A DNA stretch of 64,000 nt from an uncultured Oscillospiraceae bacterium. GTDB lineage: Bacteria > Bacillota > Clostridia > Oscillospirales > Oscillospiraceae. The position numbers were made by a program, and so were the translations under genes. The notes beneath the pieces were generated by a model, which was not told the origin of the DNA, ran no database searches, and saw only the letters and a program-made list of their open reading frames with translations. Shown in pieces: positions 33,565 to 43,980 of the stretch; position 1 is the stretch's first letter, and every line of letters begins with the position of its first letter. The stretch spans positions 124,001 to 188,000 of the forward strand of contig CAKTPV010000002.1 of assembly GCA_934591815.1 (NCBI GenBank), given 5' to 3'.

Positions 33565-34689
33565 ATGAAAGAAAAGTATTTGACGACAGATTACCCCAAT
33601 ATTTTCTTCGAGGACAATAAGGTGGGTCAGTTGAAAAAGCGCATCTGGGATGCCTCAGAGGAAGAGATCGACGCCATCCTGGAGGATTACGGCGTGCCCT
33701 CTGACAGTGAGCTGGGCAAGGCGGGCTGCTACATCCAGAACTCCCCCCGCAAGATGGTCATCGACAAGCGCCACAAGAACGACATCGTGCTGGTGCCCAT
33801 CGGCTGCACCGAGAACCACGGTATTCACAACAACACCGGTCTTGATACCTTTATGTGCACCTCCATCTGCGAGGCGGTGCGCCGCAAGACCGCCAAGGCC
33901 GGTCACGAGGTGGCCCTGGCCTTCCCCCCCATCAACTACGGCGGCCACCCCTATCACCACCTGGGCATGCCCGGCACGGTGATGACCTCTGAGAACACGC
34001 TGGTGAACATGATCATCGACGTGATGGTGGGTCTGTGGGACGACGGCTTCCGCAAGATCATCCTGGTGAACAACCACGGCCAGGACTGGATGCTGGAGTC
34101 CGCCATTCAGGAGTTCTTCAAGCGCTATCAGCTCCCCGCCTTCGCCACCGTGGTGGAATGGCACCGTGCTGTGCGTGAGTTCTTCTATCCCCTGGGCGAC
34201 GAGCGGCCCGACTTCGTGACCACCCCCTTCATCCACGCCGACGAGTCCGAGACCTCCGTGGCGCTGCTGATGTTCAAGGACATGGTGGACATGAGCTGCT
34301 GCGTGGATGCCCAGCCCAAGTCCTTCGGCATGCTGGACGGCGGCTTCTATGACGGCTCCGTGGACTCCTTCCACCGGCCCAACAAGTGGTCCGAGGCCGA
34401 GGGTCACCGCGTCATCGAGCGCTTCGCCACCCCCGAGGGCGTGGTAGGCAGCCCCAGCAAGGCCGATCCCCGCAAGGCCAAGCGCGCCATCGCCGCTATC
34501 TGTGAATACCTCAACGCCATGGTGGAGGACATCCTGGAGACCTACCCCGCCGGTCAGGTCCCCGATCCCCGCAAGTTCTCCCTGCGTCCCTTCGAGGAGA
34601 TCGAGCCTTGCCTGCGCGAGCCCCTCAGCGAGGGCTGGAAGAGCGTACACGAGCTGCCCAAGCGCGGCATCTTTGGCACCAACAGCTGA
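33565..34689 (+). CDS. iolN: 3-dehydro-scyllo-inosose hydrolase-like protein (IolN, creatininase family)
   Basis: Creatininase-fold metal hydrolases cleave a C-N bond, or in IolN a C-C bond of a cyclic diketone, opening the inositol ring to 5-dehydro-L-gluconate. The 374 residues carry the family metal ligands: Glu and His in PIGCTENHGIH, Asp in NTGLDTFMC, His in LVNNHGQDWM, and NYGGHPYHHLGMPGT. The N-terminus (TTDYPNIFFEDN) and overall length match IolN rather than creatininase (~260 residues). It is the first gene of the rightward operon, divergent from the IolM-like dehydrogenase. Identification is from family knowledge; activity is not proven. Confidence 0.82.
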   Translation: MKEKYLTTDYPNIFFEDNKVGQLKKRIWDASEEEIDAILEDYGVPSDSELGKAGCYIQNSPRKMVIDKRHKNDIVLVPIGCTENHGIHNNTGLDTFMCTSICEAVRRKTAKAGHEVALAFPPINYGGHPYHHLGMPGTVMTSENTLVNMIIDVMVGLWDDGFRKIILVNNHGQDWMLESAIQEFFKRYQLPAFATVVEWHRAVREFFYPLGDERPDFVTTPFIHADESETSVALLMFKDMVDMSCCVDAQPKSFGMLDGGFYDGSVDSFHRPNKWSEAEGHRVIERFATPEGVVGSPSKADPRKAKRAIAAICEYLNAMVEDILETYPAGQVPDPRKFSLRPFEEIEPCLREPLSEGWKSVHELPKRGIFGTNS

Positions 34690-34709
34690 TCCACACAACG
34701 CGTCCTGTT

Positions 34710-34735
34710 ACGGGCCGGCCAGACGGCCGGCCCGT
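34710..34735 (+). repeat. Intercistronic stem-loop after iolN
   Basis: ACGGGCCGGCC and GGCCGGCCCGT form a perfect 11-bp GC-rich stem with a 4-nt loop and no T run, so it is more likely an mRNA-stability or partial attenuation element than a full terminator. Confidence 0.75.
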
Positions 34736-34770
34736 TCCGGTGCCTGTGCATTTGAAAGGAGAGAGCATCT

Positions 34771-35592
34771 ATGCCACGCAACATTCTGGCGCTGTCTGTG
34801 GTGGACAAGATCATCGGCGGCGCGCCCTACATGGTCCAGGGCGGCTTTGCCGACTGCATCTGGTACGCCAAGGCTCTGGGCTATGACGGTATCGAGCTGA
34901 ATATTTCCGATCCGGACCGGCTGGATCTGCCCGCCATCCGGCAGGCGCTGGCCGAGACCGGCGTAAAGATCACCGCCTTCGGCACCGGACGGGTGTATGT
35001 CAATGAGCACATCAGCCTGACGGACAAGGACGAGACCGTGCGCTCTCAGGCCTTCTCCCGGCTGGTGACCTTCTCCCGCATCGCGGCGGAGTTTGACGCC
35101 AAGGTGATCATCGGCTGCATCCGGGGCAACATCGCCGCGCCGGAGGATACCCAGCGGGTGCTGGACACCTTGGCGCAGTCCCTGACGGAGCTGGAGAAGA
35201 CCGTTCCCGGCGACGGCAGCTGCTTCGTGATGGAGCCCATCAACCGCTACGAGAATAACTTTCTGTGCAGCGTGGCGGACACCGCCCGGTTCCTCCACGA
35301 CGCGGGGCTGAAGCGCACCAAGCTGCTGATGGACACCTTCCACATGAACATCGAGGACGGCGACCTGGTGGAGACCATCCGCGCCTACGGCAAGGACACC
35401 GCCTATGTCCACATCGCCGATTCCAACCGCAAGTACCCCGGCCTGGGCCACACGGACTTCCCCGCCCTGCTGAGCGCTTTCCGGGAGATCGGCTACGACG
35501 GCCCCTACTGCGCCGAATGCCACGCCAACGGCGACATGGACGAGGGCTGCACCGCGTGGCTGGCGGCCATGAAGCGGATGCTGGCGGAATGA
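34771..35592 (+). CDS. iolO: TIM-barrel epimerase, likely 5-dehydro-L-gluconate epimerase (IolO-like)
   Basis: The 273-residue xylose-isomerase-like protein has metal ligands in CFVMEPINRYE, LLMDTFHMNIED, YVHIADSNRKYPG and YCAECHANGD, the pattern seen in keto-sugar 3-epimerases such as D-tagatose/psicose epimerases and IolO. In the Thermotoga route IolO converts 5-dehydro-L-gluconate to D-tagaturonate. Placement between the IolN-like hydrolase and a tagaturonate epimerase supports that role. An AAGGAG site precedes the ATG. Another 3-epimerase activity is possible. Confidence 0.78.
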   Translation: MPRNILALSVVDKIIGGAPYMVQGGFADCIWYAKALGYDGIELNISDPDRLDLPAIRQALAETGVKITAFGTGRVYVNEHISLTDKDETVRSQAFSRLVTFSRIAAEFDAKVIIGCIRGNIAAPEDTQRVLDTLAQSLTELEKTVPGDGSCFVMEPINRYENNFLCSVADTARFLHDAGLKRTKLLMDTFHMNIEDGDLVETIRAYGKDTAYVHIADSNRKYPGLGHTDFPALLSAFREIGYDGPYCAECHANGDMDEGCTAWLAAMKRMLAE

Positions 35593-35611
35593 CGAGAGAG
35601 GTAGATACCAT

Positions 35612-37105
35612 ATGAAATATGAAAACGCGTACCGTGCGCTGGAGAGCCGGGGTTATCTCCCCGCCAGCGATCCCCTGTGGACGGCGGCGGACGGCCAATA
35701 CGGCCTGTGGCGCAGGTCCGACGGCGGACGGCGGCTGCTGGTGGTCTTCGGCCAGGCCCAGGGCTTTGAGGGCCTGCGCCAGGCGGAGGGCGGCGACATG
35801 TGGCAGGAATGCCCGCTGAGCCACGACAATCTGCTGGCCCTGCAGCAGCGGTTCCCGGAGCTGAAGCCAGTGAGCCTGGAGGGGCACGATGTGACTATGG
35901 GCCTGGGCGACCGGCTGGGCCTGGTGTCCGGCGCCCACATCGCGGCGCTCTCCGGCACCGGCGTGTTCCCGGTGCTGGCCCAGCAGTCCAAGCGGGAGCT
36001 GACCCTGACGGGCCGCAGCTATCGCCGGATGCTGGACGATGTGGCTTGGCAGGTGTTCGAGGCGGGCTACCACGGCGGCTACGCCGCCGACGGCGACCAC
36101 CTGAAGACCCTGGCAGAGGTCCAGGCGGCCATTCAGGACGGCGCCACCATGATCACTCTGGACTGCTCGGAGCACATCGATCCCGACGCCTACCGGCTGG
36201 ATGCCGATACCGCGTGGGAGCGCTGCCGCCAAAAATTCCCCCAGGCGCAATTGGACAGCTGGACGCAGACCTATGGCGGCCAGACCTTCCCCCTGCTGGA
36301 GGGCAAGAGCGTCGCCTTTGCCCCGGACAGCTTCCCCCAGCTGCTACTGACCTACGGCGCGGCCCTGGACTTTATGGACACGGTGTACAAGACGGCCATC
36401 AGCGCCGCTCCCCACGCCGTCTCCTTCGAGATCTCCATCGACGAGACGGAGGTGCCCACCACGCCGGAGGCCCACTACTTCATCGCCCACCAGTTGGCAG
36501 CCCGGGGGATCCGGGCCGGAAGCGTGGCGCCCCGGTTCTGCGGCGAGTTCCAGAAGGGCGTGGACTACCGGGGCGATATCCGGCAGTTCCAGATGGAATT
36601 TGCCGTACACGCCGCCATCGCCGAGGCCTTCGGCTATCGGGTCAGCGTCCACTCCGGCAGCGATAAATTCAGCATCTTCCCCTATGTGGGCAAGCTCAGC
36701 GGCGGCCGGTTCCATCTCAAGACCTCCGGTACCAGTTGGGTGGAGGCCGTGCGGGTCATCGCCATGTGCGACCCGGCTCTGTTCCGCCGCATGGCGGCCT
36801 TCAGCCGCCTGCACTTCGAGGAGGCGCGGGCCTATTACCACGTCTCCGCCTCCCTTGACCGGGTGCCGGATATGGACAGCATCCCCGACGGCAAGCTGCC
36901 CGCCCTGCTGGACATGGTGGACACCCGTCAGGTGATGCACATCACCTACGGCTTCCTGCTGCAGGCCAAGGACGAACAGGGCAGGCCCCTGTTCCGGGAC
37001 GATATCTACCGGACGCTGCAGGCAAACAAGACGCTGCTGGATACGGTGATCTGCCGTCACATCCGGCGGCACCTGACGCTGCTGGGCGCGGCGGACAGCC
37101 AATAA
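35612..37105 (+). CDS. uxaE: D-tagaturonate epimerase-like protein (UxaE family)
   Basis: UxaE interconverts D-tagaturonate and D-fructuronate. The 497-residue protein shows features of that family: GHDVTMGLGDRLGLVSGAH, EAGYHGGYAADGDHLKT, VSFEISIDETEVPTTPEAH, and HSGSDKFSIFPYVG with HLKTSGTSWVEAVR near the end. The length fits (~480-500). It follows the IolO-like gene by 19 bp, so the product of ring opening and epimerisation would feed straight into it. I recognise it from family motifs; other keto-hexonate epimerisations cannot be excluded. Confidence 0.8.
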   Translation: MKYENAYRALESRGYLPASDPLWTAADGQYGLWRRSDGGRRLLVVFGQAQGFEGLRQAEGGDMWQECPLSHDNLLALQQRFPELKPVSLEGHDVTMGLGDRLGLVSGAHIAALSGTGVFPVLAQQSKRELTLTGRSYRRMLDDVAWQVFEAGYHGGYAADGDHLKTLAEVQAAIQDGATMITLDCSEHIDPDAYRLDADTAWERCRQKFPQAQLDSWTQTYGGQTFPLLEGKSVAFAPDSFPQLLLTYGAALDFMDTVYKTAISAAPHAVSFEISIDETEVPTTPEAHYFIAHQLAARGIRAGSVAPRFCGEFQKGVDYRGDIRQFQMEFAVHAAIAEAFGYRVSVHSGSDKFSIFPYVGKLSGGRFHLKTSGTSWVEAVRVIAMCDPALFRRMAAFSRLHFEEARAYYHVSASLDRVPDMDSIPDGKLPALLDMVDTRQVMHITYGFLLQAKDEQGRPLFRDDIYRTLQANKTLLDTVICRHIRRHLTLLGAADSQ

Positions 37106-37119
37106 CGAAAGGACACGCT

Positions 37120-37950
37120 ATGGATAAGAAAAAAACCGAAACATTGGCGGCTCAGATCCGTCTGGAGACGCTGAAGGTCATCCATTCCCGCGGCTTCGGC
37201 CATGTGGGCGGGTCCATGGACCTAGCGGACCTGATGGCCGTGCTGTACGGCCAGGTCATGCGCTTCGACCCCAAGAACCCCCGTGACCCCGACCGTGACT
37301 GGCTGGTGCTTTCCAAGGGCCACGCGGGCCCGGTGGCCTACGCCACCTTCGGCCTGATGGGCTTCTATCCCATGGAGGACGCCTATACCCTGAACCAGCC
37401 CCATACCAAGTTCCCCAGCCACACCGACCGGAAGCTGACCCCCGGCGTGGACCTGACCACCGGCTCTCTGGGCCAGGGGGCTTCCACCGCCGCGGGCGCG
37501 GCCCTGGGTAACAAGATCGACGGCCGCACCAACCATGTATTCTGCGTGGTGGGCGACGGCGAGGCCGACGAGGGCCAGGTGTGGGAGGCTTTCCACTTCG
37601 CCTACGCCCGCAAGCTGGACAACCTCATCTACATCATCGACAACAACGGCTACCAGTTGGACGGCAAGACCGCTGATATTCTCGGCCACGGCGACATCGC
37701 CAAAAAGGCGGCGGGCTTTGGCCTGTATACGCAGGAGATCGACGGCCACGACGTGGAGGCCATCTATCAGGCCATCCAGAACGCCTATGACAAGAAGGGC
37801 GTTCCCTCCTGTATCGTGCTGGACACCATCAAGGGCAAGGGCGCTACCTTTGCCGAGCCCAAGCGGGAGCACTCCTCCCAGCCCAGCGAGGAGGCGTGGC
37901 AGGAGGCCATCGCCGCCGCCGAGAAAGCATTGGAGGAGGTGTGGAAATGA
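37120..37950 (+). CDS. Transketolase, N-terminal (thiamine diphosphate-binding) subunit
   Basis: Split transketolases use two polypeptides to move a two-carbon ketol unit between sugars. This 276-residue half has the N-terminal signature RGFGHVGGSMDLADLMAVLY, LSKGHAGPVAYA, and the thiamine diphosphate motif from GDGEADEGQ to IIDNNGYQLDG. The ATGA overlap with the next gene indicates balanced synthesis of both halves. Instead of generic pentose phosphate metabolism, its place in this operon suggests a dedicated keto-sugar (acid) substrate, which is inference. Confidence 0.93.
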   Translation: MDKKKTETLAAQIRLETLKVIHSRGFGHVGGSMDLADLMAVLYGQVMRFDPKNPRDPDRDWLVLSKGHAGPVAYATFGLMGFYPMEDAYTLNQPHTKFPSHTDRKLTPGVDLTTGSLGQGASTAAGAALGNKIDGRTNHVFCVVGDGEADEGQVWEAFHFAYARKLDNLIYIIDNNGYQLDGKTADILGHGDIAKKAAGFGLYTQEIDGHDVEAIYQAIQNAYDKKGVPSCIVLDTIKGKGATFAEPKREHSSQPSEEAWQEAIAAAEKALEEVWK

Positions 37951-38918
37951 AACGGGAACTGATCGCCAAGCATGAAAAGGACAGCAGAGCCTGCCGTGAT
38001 GCCATGGCACTGACGCTGAAGGACATGATGGCCGCGGACAAGACCGTGTGCTACGTGGACTGCGACCTGATGGGCTGTGTCAACACCAAGCAGCTGCTGG
38101 CGGCTTATCCCGACCGCACCTATGAGGCGGGCATTGCCGAGGCCAACGCCGCCGGTGTATGCGCAGGCCTGGCCGCTACGGGTAAAAAGGTGTATCTGCA
38201 CTCCTTCGGTACATTCGCCAGCCGTCGGATCTACGACCAGATCTATATGTCCGCCGCCTATGCAGGGCTGCCGGTAAATGTGCTGGGCAGCGATGCTGGC
38301 GTGACGGCAGCCTTCAACGGCGGCACCCACATGCCGCTGGAGGACGCGGCCATGTATATGTCCATTCCCGATACCATCGTCACCGATCCCTGCGACTACG
38401 CCCAGCTGAAGGCCGTCACCCAGCAGGTGGCGGACTGCCAGTGCGTCACCTACACCCGCTTTGTCCGGAAGGACGTCATCCAGGTCTACGGCGACGGCAC
38501 GGAGTTCACGCTGGGCAAGGGTGTCGTCCTCCACGAGAGCGACAAGGATGAAGCTACTATCATCACCTCCGGCATCATGGTGGACGAGGCGCTGAAGGCC
38601 TACGAGCAGCTTCAGGCCGAGGGCATCGCCGTCCGTGTGGTGGATATGTTCACCTGGAAGCCGCTGGACGAGGAGCTGGTGGTGAAGTGCGCCGCCGAGA
38701 CCGGAGCCATCGTCACCGCCGAGAACCACAATGTGACCTGCGGCCTTGGCAGCGCGGTGGCCAACTGTCTGGCAAAGCACTGCCCCACCGTACAGGAATT
38801 CGTGGGGGTGCAGGATCTGTTCGGACAGGTCGGCCCGCAGGATTTCCTGATGGATGAATATGGCCTGCGTGCCGCTGACATTGTGGCCGCTGTGAAGAAA
38901 GCAATCGCCAGAAAATAA
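37947..38918 (+). CDS. Transketolase, C-terminal (pyrimidine-binding) subunit
   Basis: The 323-residue partner carries the pyrimidine-binding domain with the catalytic Glu in YEAGIAEANAAGVCAGLAA, the FGTFASRRIYDQI segment, and the C-terminal transketolase domain (IITSGIMVDEALKAYEQL, VTAENHNVTCGLGSAVA). Its ATG overlaps the stop of the N-terminal subunit by 4 bp; an in-frame GTG upstream inside that gene is not needed. Only 18 bp separate it from the 4-hydroxybutyrate dehydrogenase-like gene, tying sugar processing to the butyrate module. Confidence 0.93.
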   Translation: MKRELIAKHEKDSRACRDAMALTLKDMMAADKTVCYVDCDLMGCVNTKQLLAAYPDRTYEAGIAEANAAGVCAGLAATGKKVYLHSFGTFASRRIYDQIYMSAAYAGLPVNVLGSDAGVTAAFNGGTHMPLEDAAMYMSIPDTIVTDPCDYAQLKAVTQQVADCQCVTYTRFVRKDVIQVYGDGTEFTLGKGVVLHESDKDEATIITSGIMVDEALKAYEQLQAEGIAVRVVDMFTWKPLDEELVVKCAAETGAIVTAENHNVTCGLGSAVANCLAKHCPTVQEFVGVQDLFGQVGPQDFLMDEYGLRAADIVAAVKKAIARK

Positions 38919-38936
38919 GAAAAGGAGTACAGAATT

Positions 38937-40118
38937 ATGGCAATGGATGCATTTTCCGCCAGCCTGATGGCGGACAAGCGCGAGATCATCTTCGCGCCCA
39001 CCGCATATAAGTTCCAGACCTTCGCCCAGATGGCGGAGGAGTTTAAGCTGAACGAGCGTGACGTGGTGCTGACCAACGAGTTCATCTATACACCCTTCAT
39101 GAAGGAGCTGGGCCTCAAGTGCAGCTTCGTGTTCCAGGAGAAGTTCGGCGCGGGCGAGCCTTCCGAGGCGATGATCCAGACCATGTACGACGCCATCCCC
39201 TACGACAGCTATGACCGTGTCATCGCGGTGGGCGGCGGCGCCATCATGGATCTGTGCAAGCTGCTGGGCTGCAAGCGACCCGGCAGCGTCCACGAGCTGT
39301 ACTACAAGCGCTTCCCCGTTGTCCACGAAAAGGACGTCATCGCCATCCCCACCACCTGCGGCACCGGCAGCGAGTGCACCAACATCTCCGTGGCCATCGT
39401 GAAGACGGAGATCGACGGCCAGCTCACCGGCGGCGAGACCAAGCTGGGCCTGGTGTCCGACGACATCATCCCCAACAAGGTGTGTTTGATCCCGGAGCTC
39501 ATCAAGACGCTGCCCTACAAGCCCTTTGCCTGCTCCGCCATCGACGCCCTGGTCCACGCCACCGAGTCCTTCCTGAGCCCCCACCGCAAGACCATCACCA
39601 GCGAGATGTTCTCGGAGAAGGCCATGGACATGATCCTGAAGGGCTTCAAGCTCATCGACGAGAAGGGTCAGGACGCCCGGTTCGAGTATCTGGACGAGTT
39701 CGTGACGGCCAGCTTCTTCGCCGGTATCGCCTTCCTGAAGGCGGGCTGCGGCCCCGTCCACGGCATGAGCTTCCCCCTGGGCGGCACGTACCACGTGCCC
39801 CACGGCGAGAGCAACTATATGCTGTTCGGCGCCATCCTGCGGTATTATGACCGCAACGACCCCAACGGCGAGATCATGAAGTTCAAGCGTCTGGTGGCGG
39901 ACATCACCGGCTGCCGGGCTGAGAACGCCATCGGCTATCTGTGCGGCCTGCTGCAACGCATCCTGCCGCTGCGTCCCCTGCGGGACTGCGGCTTCACCGA
40001 GGCGGACTTCAAGTCCTTCCCCCTCAGTGTGGAGGCCAACCAGCAGCGGCTGATGACCAACGCCTACTACCCCTTCGACCTGGCCGCCGAGGAAGCCATC
40101 TACCGCGAGTGCTTCTAA
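38937..40118 (+). CDS. Iron-containing alcohol dehydrogenase, 4-hydroxybutyrate dehydrogenase type
   Basis: A group III metal-dependent dehydrogenase. The 393 residues have the NAD motif AVGGGAIMDLCK, PTTCGTGSECTNISVA, and the iron ligands in AIDALVHATESF, GPVHGMSFPLGG and HVPHGESN. Closest family knowledge points to 4-hydroxybutyrate dehydrogenase, reducing succinate semialdehyde to 4-hydroxybutyrate. The downstream AbfD supports this. Because the upstream genes are sugar-acid enzymes, it could also reduce a more oxidised C4 semialdehyde. Confidence 0.88.
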   Translation: MAMDAFSASLMADKREIIFAPTAYKFQTFAQMAEEFKLNERDVVLTNEFIYTPFMKELGLKCSFVFQEKFGAGEPSEAMIQTMYDAIPYDSYDRVIAVGGGAIMDLCKLLGCKRPGSVHELYYKRFPVVHEKDVIAIPTTCGTGSECTNISVAIVKTEIDGQLTGGETKLGLVSDDIIPNKVCLIPELIKTLPYKPFACSAIDALVHATESFLSPHRKTITSEMFSEKAMDMILKGFKLIDEKGQDARFEYLDEFVTASFFAGIAFLKAGCGPVHGMSFPLGGTYHVPHGESNYMLFGAILRYYDRNDPNGEIMKFKRLVADITGCRAENAIGYLCGLLQRILPLRPLRDCGFTEADFKSFPLSVEANQQRLMTNAYYPFDLAAEEAIYRECF

Positions 40119-40133
40119 AGGGAGAGAAAAATC

Positions 40134-40910
<777 letters not shown>

Positions 40911-40922
40911 GGGGGCGCACGC

Positions 40923-42482
40923 ATGAAGAAAGTACGCATCATCTCCGCCGAGGAGGCCGCGCTGCTGGTCAACGACGGCGACACCATCTCCACCGGCGGC
41001 TTCGTCAGCTCCGCCTGTCCGGAAGATTTAAGCAAGGCGGTGGAAAAGCGGTTCCTGGAGACCGGCCACCCCCGTGACCTGACGCTGTTCTTCGCGGCCG
41101 GTCAGGGCCACCGGGACGGCACCGGCGGCGACCACTACGGCCACGAGGGTATGGTCAAGCGCGTCATCGGCGGACACTGGGACCGCGCCGCCTCCCTGGG
41201 CGCGCTGGCGCTGGAAAACAAGATCGAGGCCTATAACCTGCCCCAGGGCGTTATCTCCCATATGTACCGTGACATTGCCTCCCACAAGATTGGAACCATC
41301 ACCCATGTGGGTCTGTATACCTTCGTGGATCCCCGCAACGGCGGCGGCAAGCTGAACAGTGTCACCACCGAGGACATCGTGAAGATCGTCAATATCGAGG
41401 GGCAGGAGCGGCTGCTCTATAAATCCTTCCCCATCAATGTGGTGTTCGTCCGGGGCAGCTACGCCGATGAGTACGGCAACTGCACCGTCCACCACGAGAT
41501 CGGGCCCATCGACGTCACCGCCATGGCCCAGGCCTGCCGCAACTCCGGCGGCAAGGTCATCGTGCAGGTGGAAAAGGTGGTGCAGGGCGGCACGCTGGAT
41601 CCCAAGCTGGTGGCGATCCCCGGCATCTATGTGGACGCCATCGTCATCGGCTCCGCTGAGGACAACATGCAGTGCCTTGGCACTCCCTATGACGGCAGCC
41701 TTACCGGCGAGTACCGCATCCCCATGGATGCCATTCCCGCCATTCCCCTAGACGCCAAGAAGATCATCGCCCGCCGCGCCGCCATGGAGCTGCCCCAGGA
41801 CGCCATCGTCAATCTGGGCACCGGCGCGCCGGAGAAGATCGCCAACGTGGCCGCCGAGGAGGGCATCAGCGACAAGATGACCCTGACGGTGGAGGCCGGT
41901 TCCATTGCCGGTGTTCCCATGGGCGGTACCCAGTTCGGCGCGTCCGCCAACGCCATGGCCATCATCCCCCACAACGTGCAGTTCGACTTCTATCAGGGCG
42001 GCGGCCTGGATGTGGCCTTCCTGGGCCTGGCGGAAACGGCCCCCAACGGCGACCTGAACGTGTCCAAGTTCGGCACCCGCCTTGCCGGTGCGGGCGGCTT
42101 CATCGACATCACCCAGAACGCCAAGAAGGTGGTCTACTGCGGCACCTTCACCGCCAAGGGCCTGAAGACCGAGTGCCGTGACGGCGTGCTGGTCATCACG
42201 CAGGAGGGCGCGAAGAAGAAGTTCGTCCGGCAGGTAGAGCACATCACCTTCTCCGGCAGATACGCCATGGAGGTAGGCCAGCCTGTGCTGTACATCACCG
42301 AGCGCGCCGTGTTTGAGCTGCGGCCCAACGGCGTGACCCTTGTCGAGATCGCCCCCGGCATCGACCTCCAGGCCCAGGTGCTGGATCAGATGGAGTTCAT
42401 GCCCAAAATCGCCCCCGACCTGAAGCTGATGGACAGCCGCATTTTCCGCGAGGGGAAGATGGGTCTGGCCGACGAAAAATAA
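40923..42482 (+). CDS. Acyl-CoA:acetate CoA-transferase (fused alpha-beta, propionate CoA-transferase-like)
   Basis: A class I CoA-transferase of the single-chain (YdiF/Pct) type that moves CoA between acetyl-CoA or butyryl-CoA and a hydroxy acid. The 519 residues combine the two halves; the catalytic Glu324 lies in LTVEAGSIAGVPMGG, corresponding to the usual ESGPIGG motif. The first half starts VRIISAEEAALLVNDGDTI. In the operon it likely activates 4-hydroxybutyrate and releases butyrate or acetate. Exact acyl preference cannot be read from sequence. Confidence 0.92.
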   Translation: MKKVRIISAEEAALLVNDGDTISTGGFVSSACPEDLSKAVEKRFLETGHPRDLTLFFAAGQGHRDGTGGDHYGHEGMVKRVIGGHWDRAASLGALALENKIEAYNLPQGVISHMYRDIASHKIGTITHVGLYTFVDPRNGGGKLNSVTTEDIVKIVNIEGQERLLYKSFPINVVFVRGSYADEYGNCTVHHEIGPIDVTAMAQACRNSGGKVIVQVEKVVQGGTLDPKLVAIPGIYVDAIVIGSAEDNMQCLGTPYDGSLTGEYRIPMDAIPAIPLDAKKIIARRAAMELPQDAIVNLGTGAPEKIANVAAEEGISDKMTLTVEAGSIAGVPMGGTQFGASANAMAIIPHNVQFDFYQGGGLDVAFLGLAETAPNGDLNVSKFGTRLAGAGGFIDITQNAKKVVYCGTFTAKGLKTECRDGVLVITQEGAKKKFVRQVEHITFSGRYAMEVGQPVLYITERAVFELRPNGVTLVEIAPGIDLQAQVLDQMEFMPKIAPDLKLMDSRIFREGKMGLADEK

Positions 42483-42495
42483 GGAGGAACCGACA

Positions 42496-43971
42496 ATGGC
42501 ACTGATGACCGCGAAAGAGTACATTGACTCTCTGCGTAAGCTGAACACCCGCGTGTATATGTTCGGCGAAAAGCTCGACAACTGGGTGGATCACCCCATG
42601 ATCCGTCCCTCCATCAACTGCGTGGCGATGACCTACGCGCTGGCGCAGGACCCCCGGTACGAGGAGCTGATGACCGCCACCTCCAGCCTGACGGGGCGGA
42701 GGATCAACCGCTTCACCCACCTCCACCAGTCCGCCGACGATCTGGTGAAGAAGGTGAAAATGCAGCGTCTGCTGGGGCAAAAGACCGCCTCCTGCTTCCA
42801 ACGCTGCGTGGGCATGGACGCCTTCAACGCCGTATACTCCACCACCTACGAGATCGACGAGAAGTGCGGCACGAGCTATCACGAGAATTTCAAGAAATTC
42901 CTTGTCTACGTGCAGGACAACGATCTGACCGTGGACGGTGCCATGACCGACCCCAAGGGCGACCGCTCCAAGGCACCCCATGAGCAGACCGACCCGGATA
43001 TGTACGTCCACGTGGTGGAACGCCGCGACGACGGCATTGTGGTCTGCGGCGCGAAATGCCACCAGACCGGCTCCATCAACAGCCACTGGCATATCTTCAT
43101 GCCCACCATCGCCATGGGCGAGGCGGATAAGGACTATGCCGTGTCCTTCGCCTGCCCCACCGACGCCGAGGGGCTGTACATGATCTACGGCCGCCAGTCC
43201 TGTGACACCCGCAAAATGGAGGACGGCTGCATCGACGTGGGCAACGCCAAATTCGGTGGGCAGGAGGCACTGGTGGTCCTCGACCACGTGTTTATCCCCA
43301 ATGAGTACATCTTCCTCAACGGCGAGTACAAGTTCGCCGGTATGATGGTGGAGCGCTTCGCCGGCTATCACCGCCAGAGCTACGGCGGCTGCAAGGTGGG
43401 CGTAGGCGACGTGGTCATCGGCGCGGCGGCACTGGCTGCCGAGTACAACGGCGTGGAGAAGGCCAGCGCCGTCAAGGACAAGCTCATTGAGATGACCCAT
43501 CTCAACGAGACGCTCTACTCCTGCGGCATCGCCTGCTCCTGCGAGGGCTGCCCCACCAAGGCGGGCAACTATCAGATCGACCTGCTGCTGGCCAACGTGT
43601 GCAAGCAGAACGTCACCCGTTTCCCCTATGAGATCGTGCGTCTTGCCGAGGACATCGCCGGCGGCCTGATGGTCACCATGCCCAGCGAGACGGATTTTAA
43701 GTCCGATACGGTGGTGGGCAACAACGGCGAGACCATCGGCGAGATCTGCAACAAGTTCTTCGCCGCCCGCGAGGGCGTCAGCACCGAGGATCGTCAGCGG
43801 ATCATGCGGTTCCTGGAGAACATGTGTCTGGGTGCCGCAGCTGTGGGTTACCGCACCGAGTCCATGCACGGCGCAGGCTCTCCCCAGGCCCAGCGCATCA
43901 TGATCGCCCGCCAGGGGAACATTCAGGAGAAGAAAAAGCTGGCCAAGAACATCGCTGGTATCCAGAAGTGA
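42496..43971 (+). CDS. abfD: 4-hydroxybutyryl-CoA dehydratase/vinylacetyl-CoA isomerase
   Basis: This [4Fe-4S] and FAD enzyme performs the radical dehydration of 4-hydroxybutyryl-CoA to crotonyl-CoA, a hallmark of aminobutyrate/succinate fermenters. The 491 residues keep the four cluster ligands as Cys100, Cys104 (CFQRC), His292 and Cys299 (YHRQSYGGC), equivalent to Cys99, Cys103, His292 and Cys299 of the Clostridium aminobutyricum enzyme. Its oxygen sensitivity implies a strict anaerobe. It sits between the CoA-transferase and a thioesterase-like gene, upstream of Bcd. Confidence 0.95.
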   Translation: MALMTAKEYIDSLRKLNTRVYMFGEKLDNWVDHPMIRPSINCVAMTYALAQDPRYEELMTATSSLTGRRINRFTHLHQSADDLVKKVKMQRLLGQKTASCFQRCVGMDAFNAVYSTTYEIDEKCGTSYHENFKKFLVYVQDNDLTVDGAMTDPKGDRSKAPHEQTDPDMYVHVVERRDDGIVVCGAKCHQTGSINSHWHIFMPTIAMGEADKDYAVSFACPTDAEGLYMIYGRQSCDTRKMEDGCIDVGNAKFGGQEALVVLDHVFIPNEYIFLNGEYKFAGMMVERFAGYHRQSYGGCKVGVGDVVIGAAALAAEYNGVEKASAVKDKLIEMTHLNETLYSCGIACSCEGCPTKAGNYQIDLLLANVCKQNVTRFPYEIVRLAEDIAGGLMVTMPSETDFKSDTVVGNNGETIGEICNKFFAAREGVSTEDRQRIMRFLENMCLGAAAVGYRTESMHGAGSPQAQRIMIARQGNIQEKKKLAKNIAGIQK

Positions 43972-43980
43972 GAGGGCGGC

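Noticed and set aside
33565..34689. Creatinine amidohydrolase
   Set aside because: The fold is shared, but the protein is over 100 residues longer than creatininase, has the IolN-like N-terminus, and sits beside inositol-route genes.
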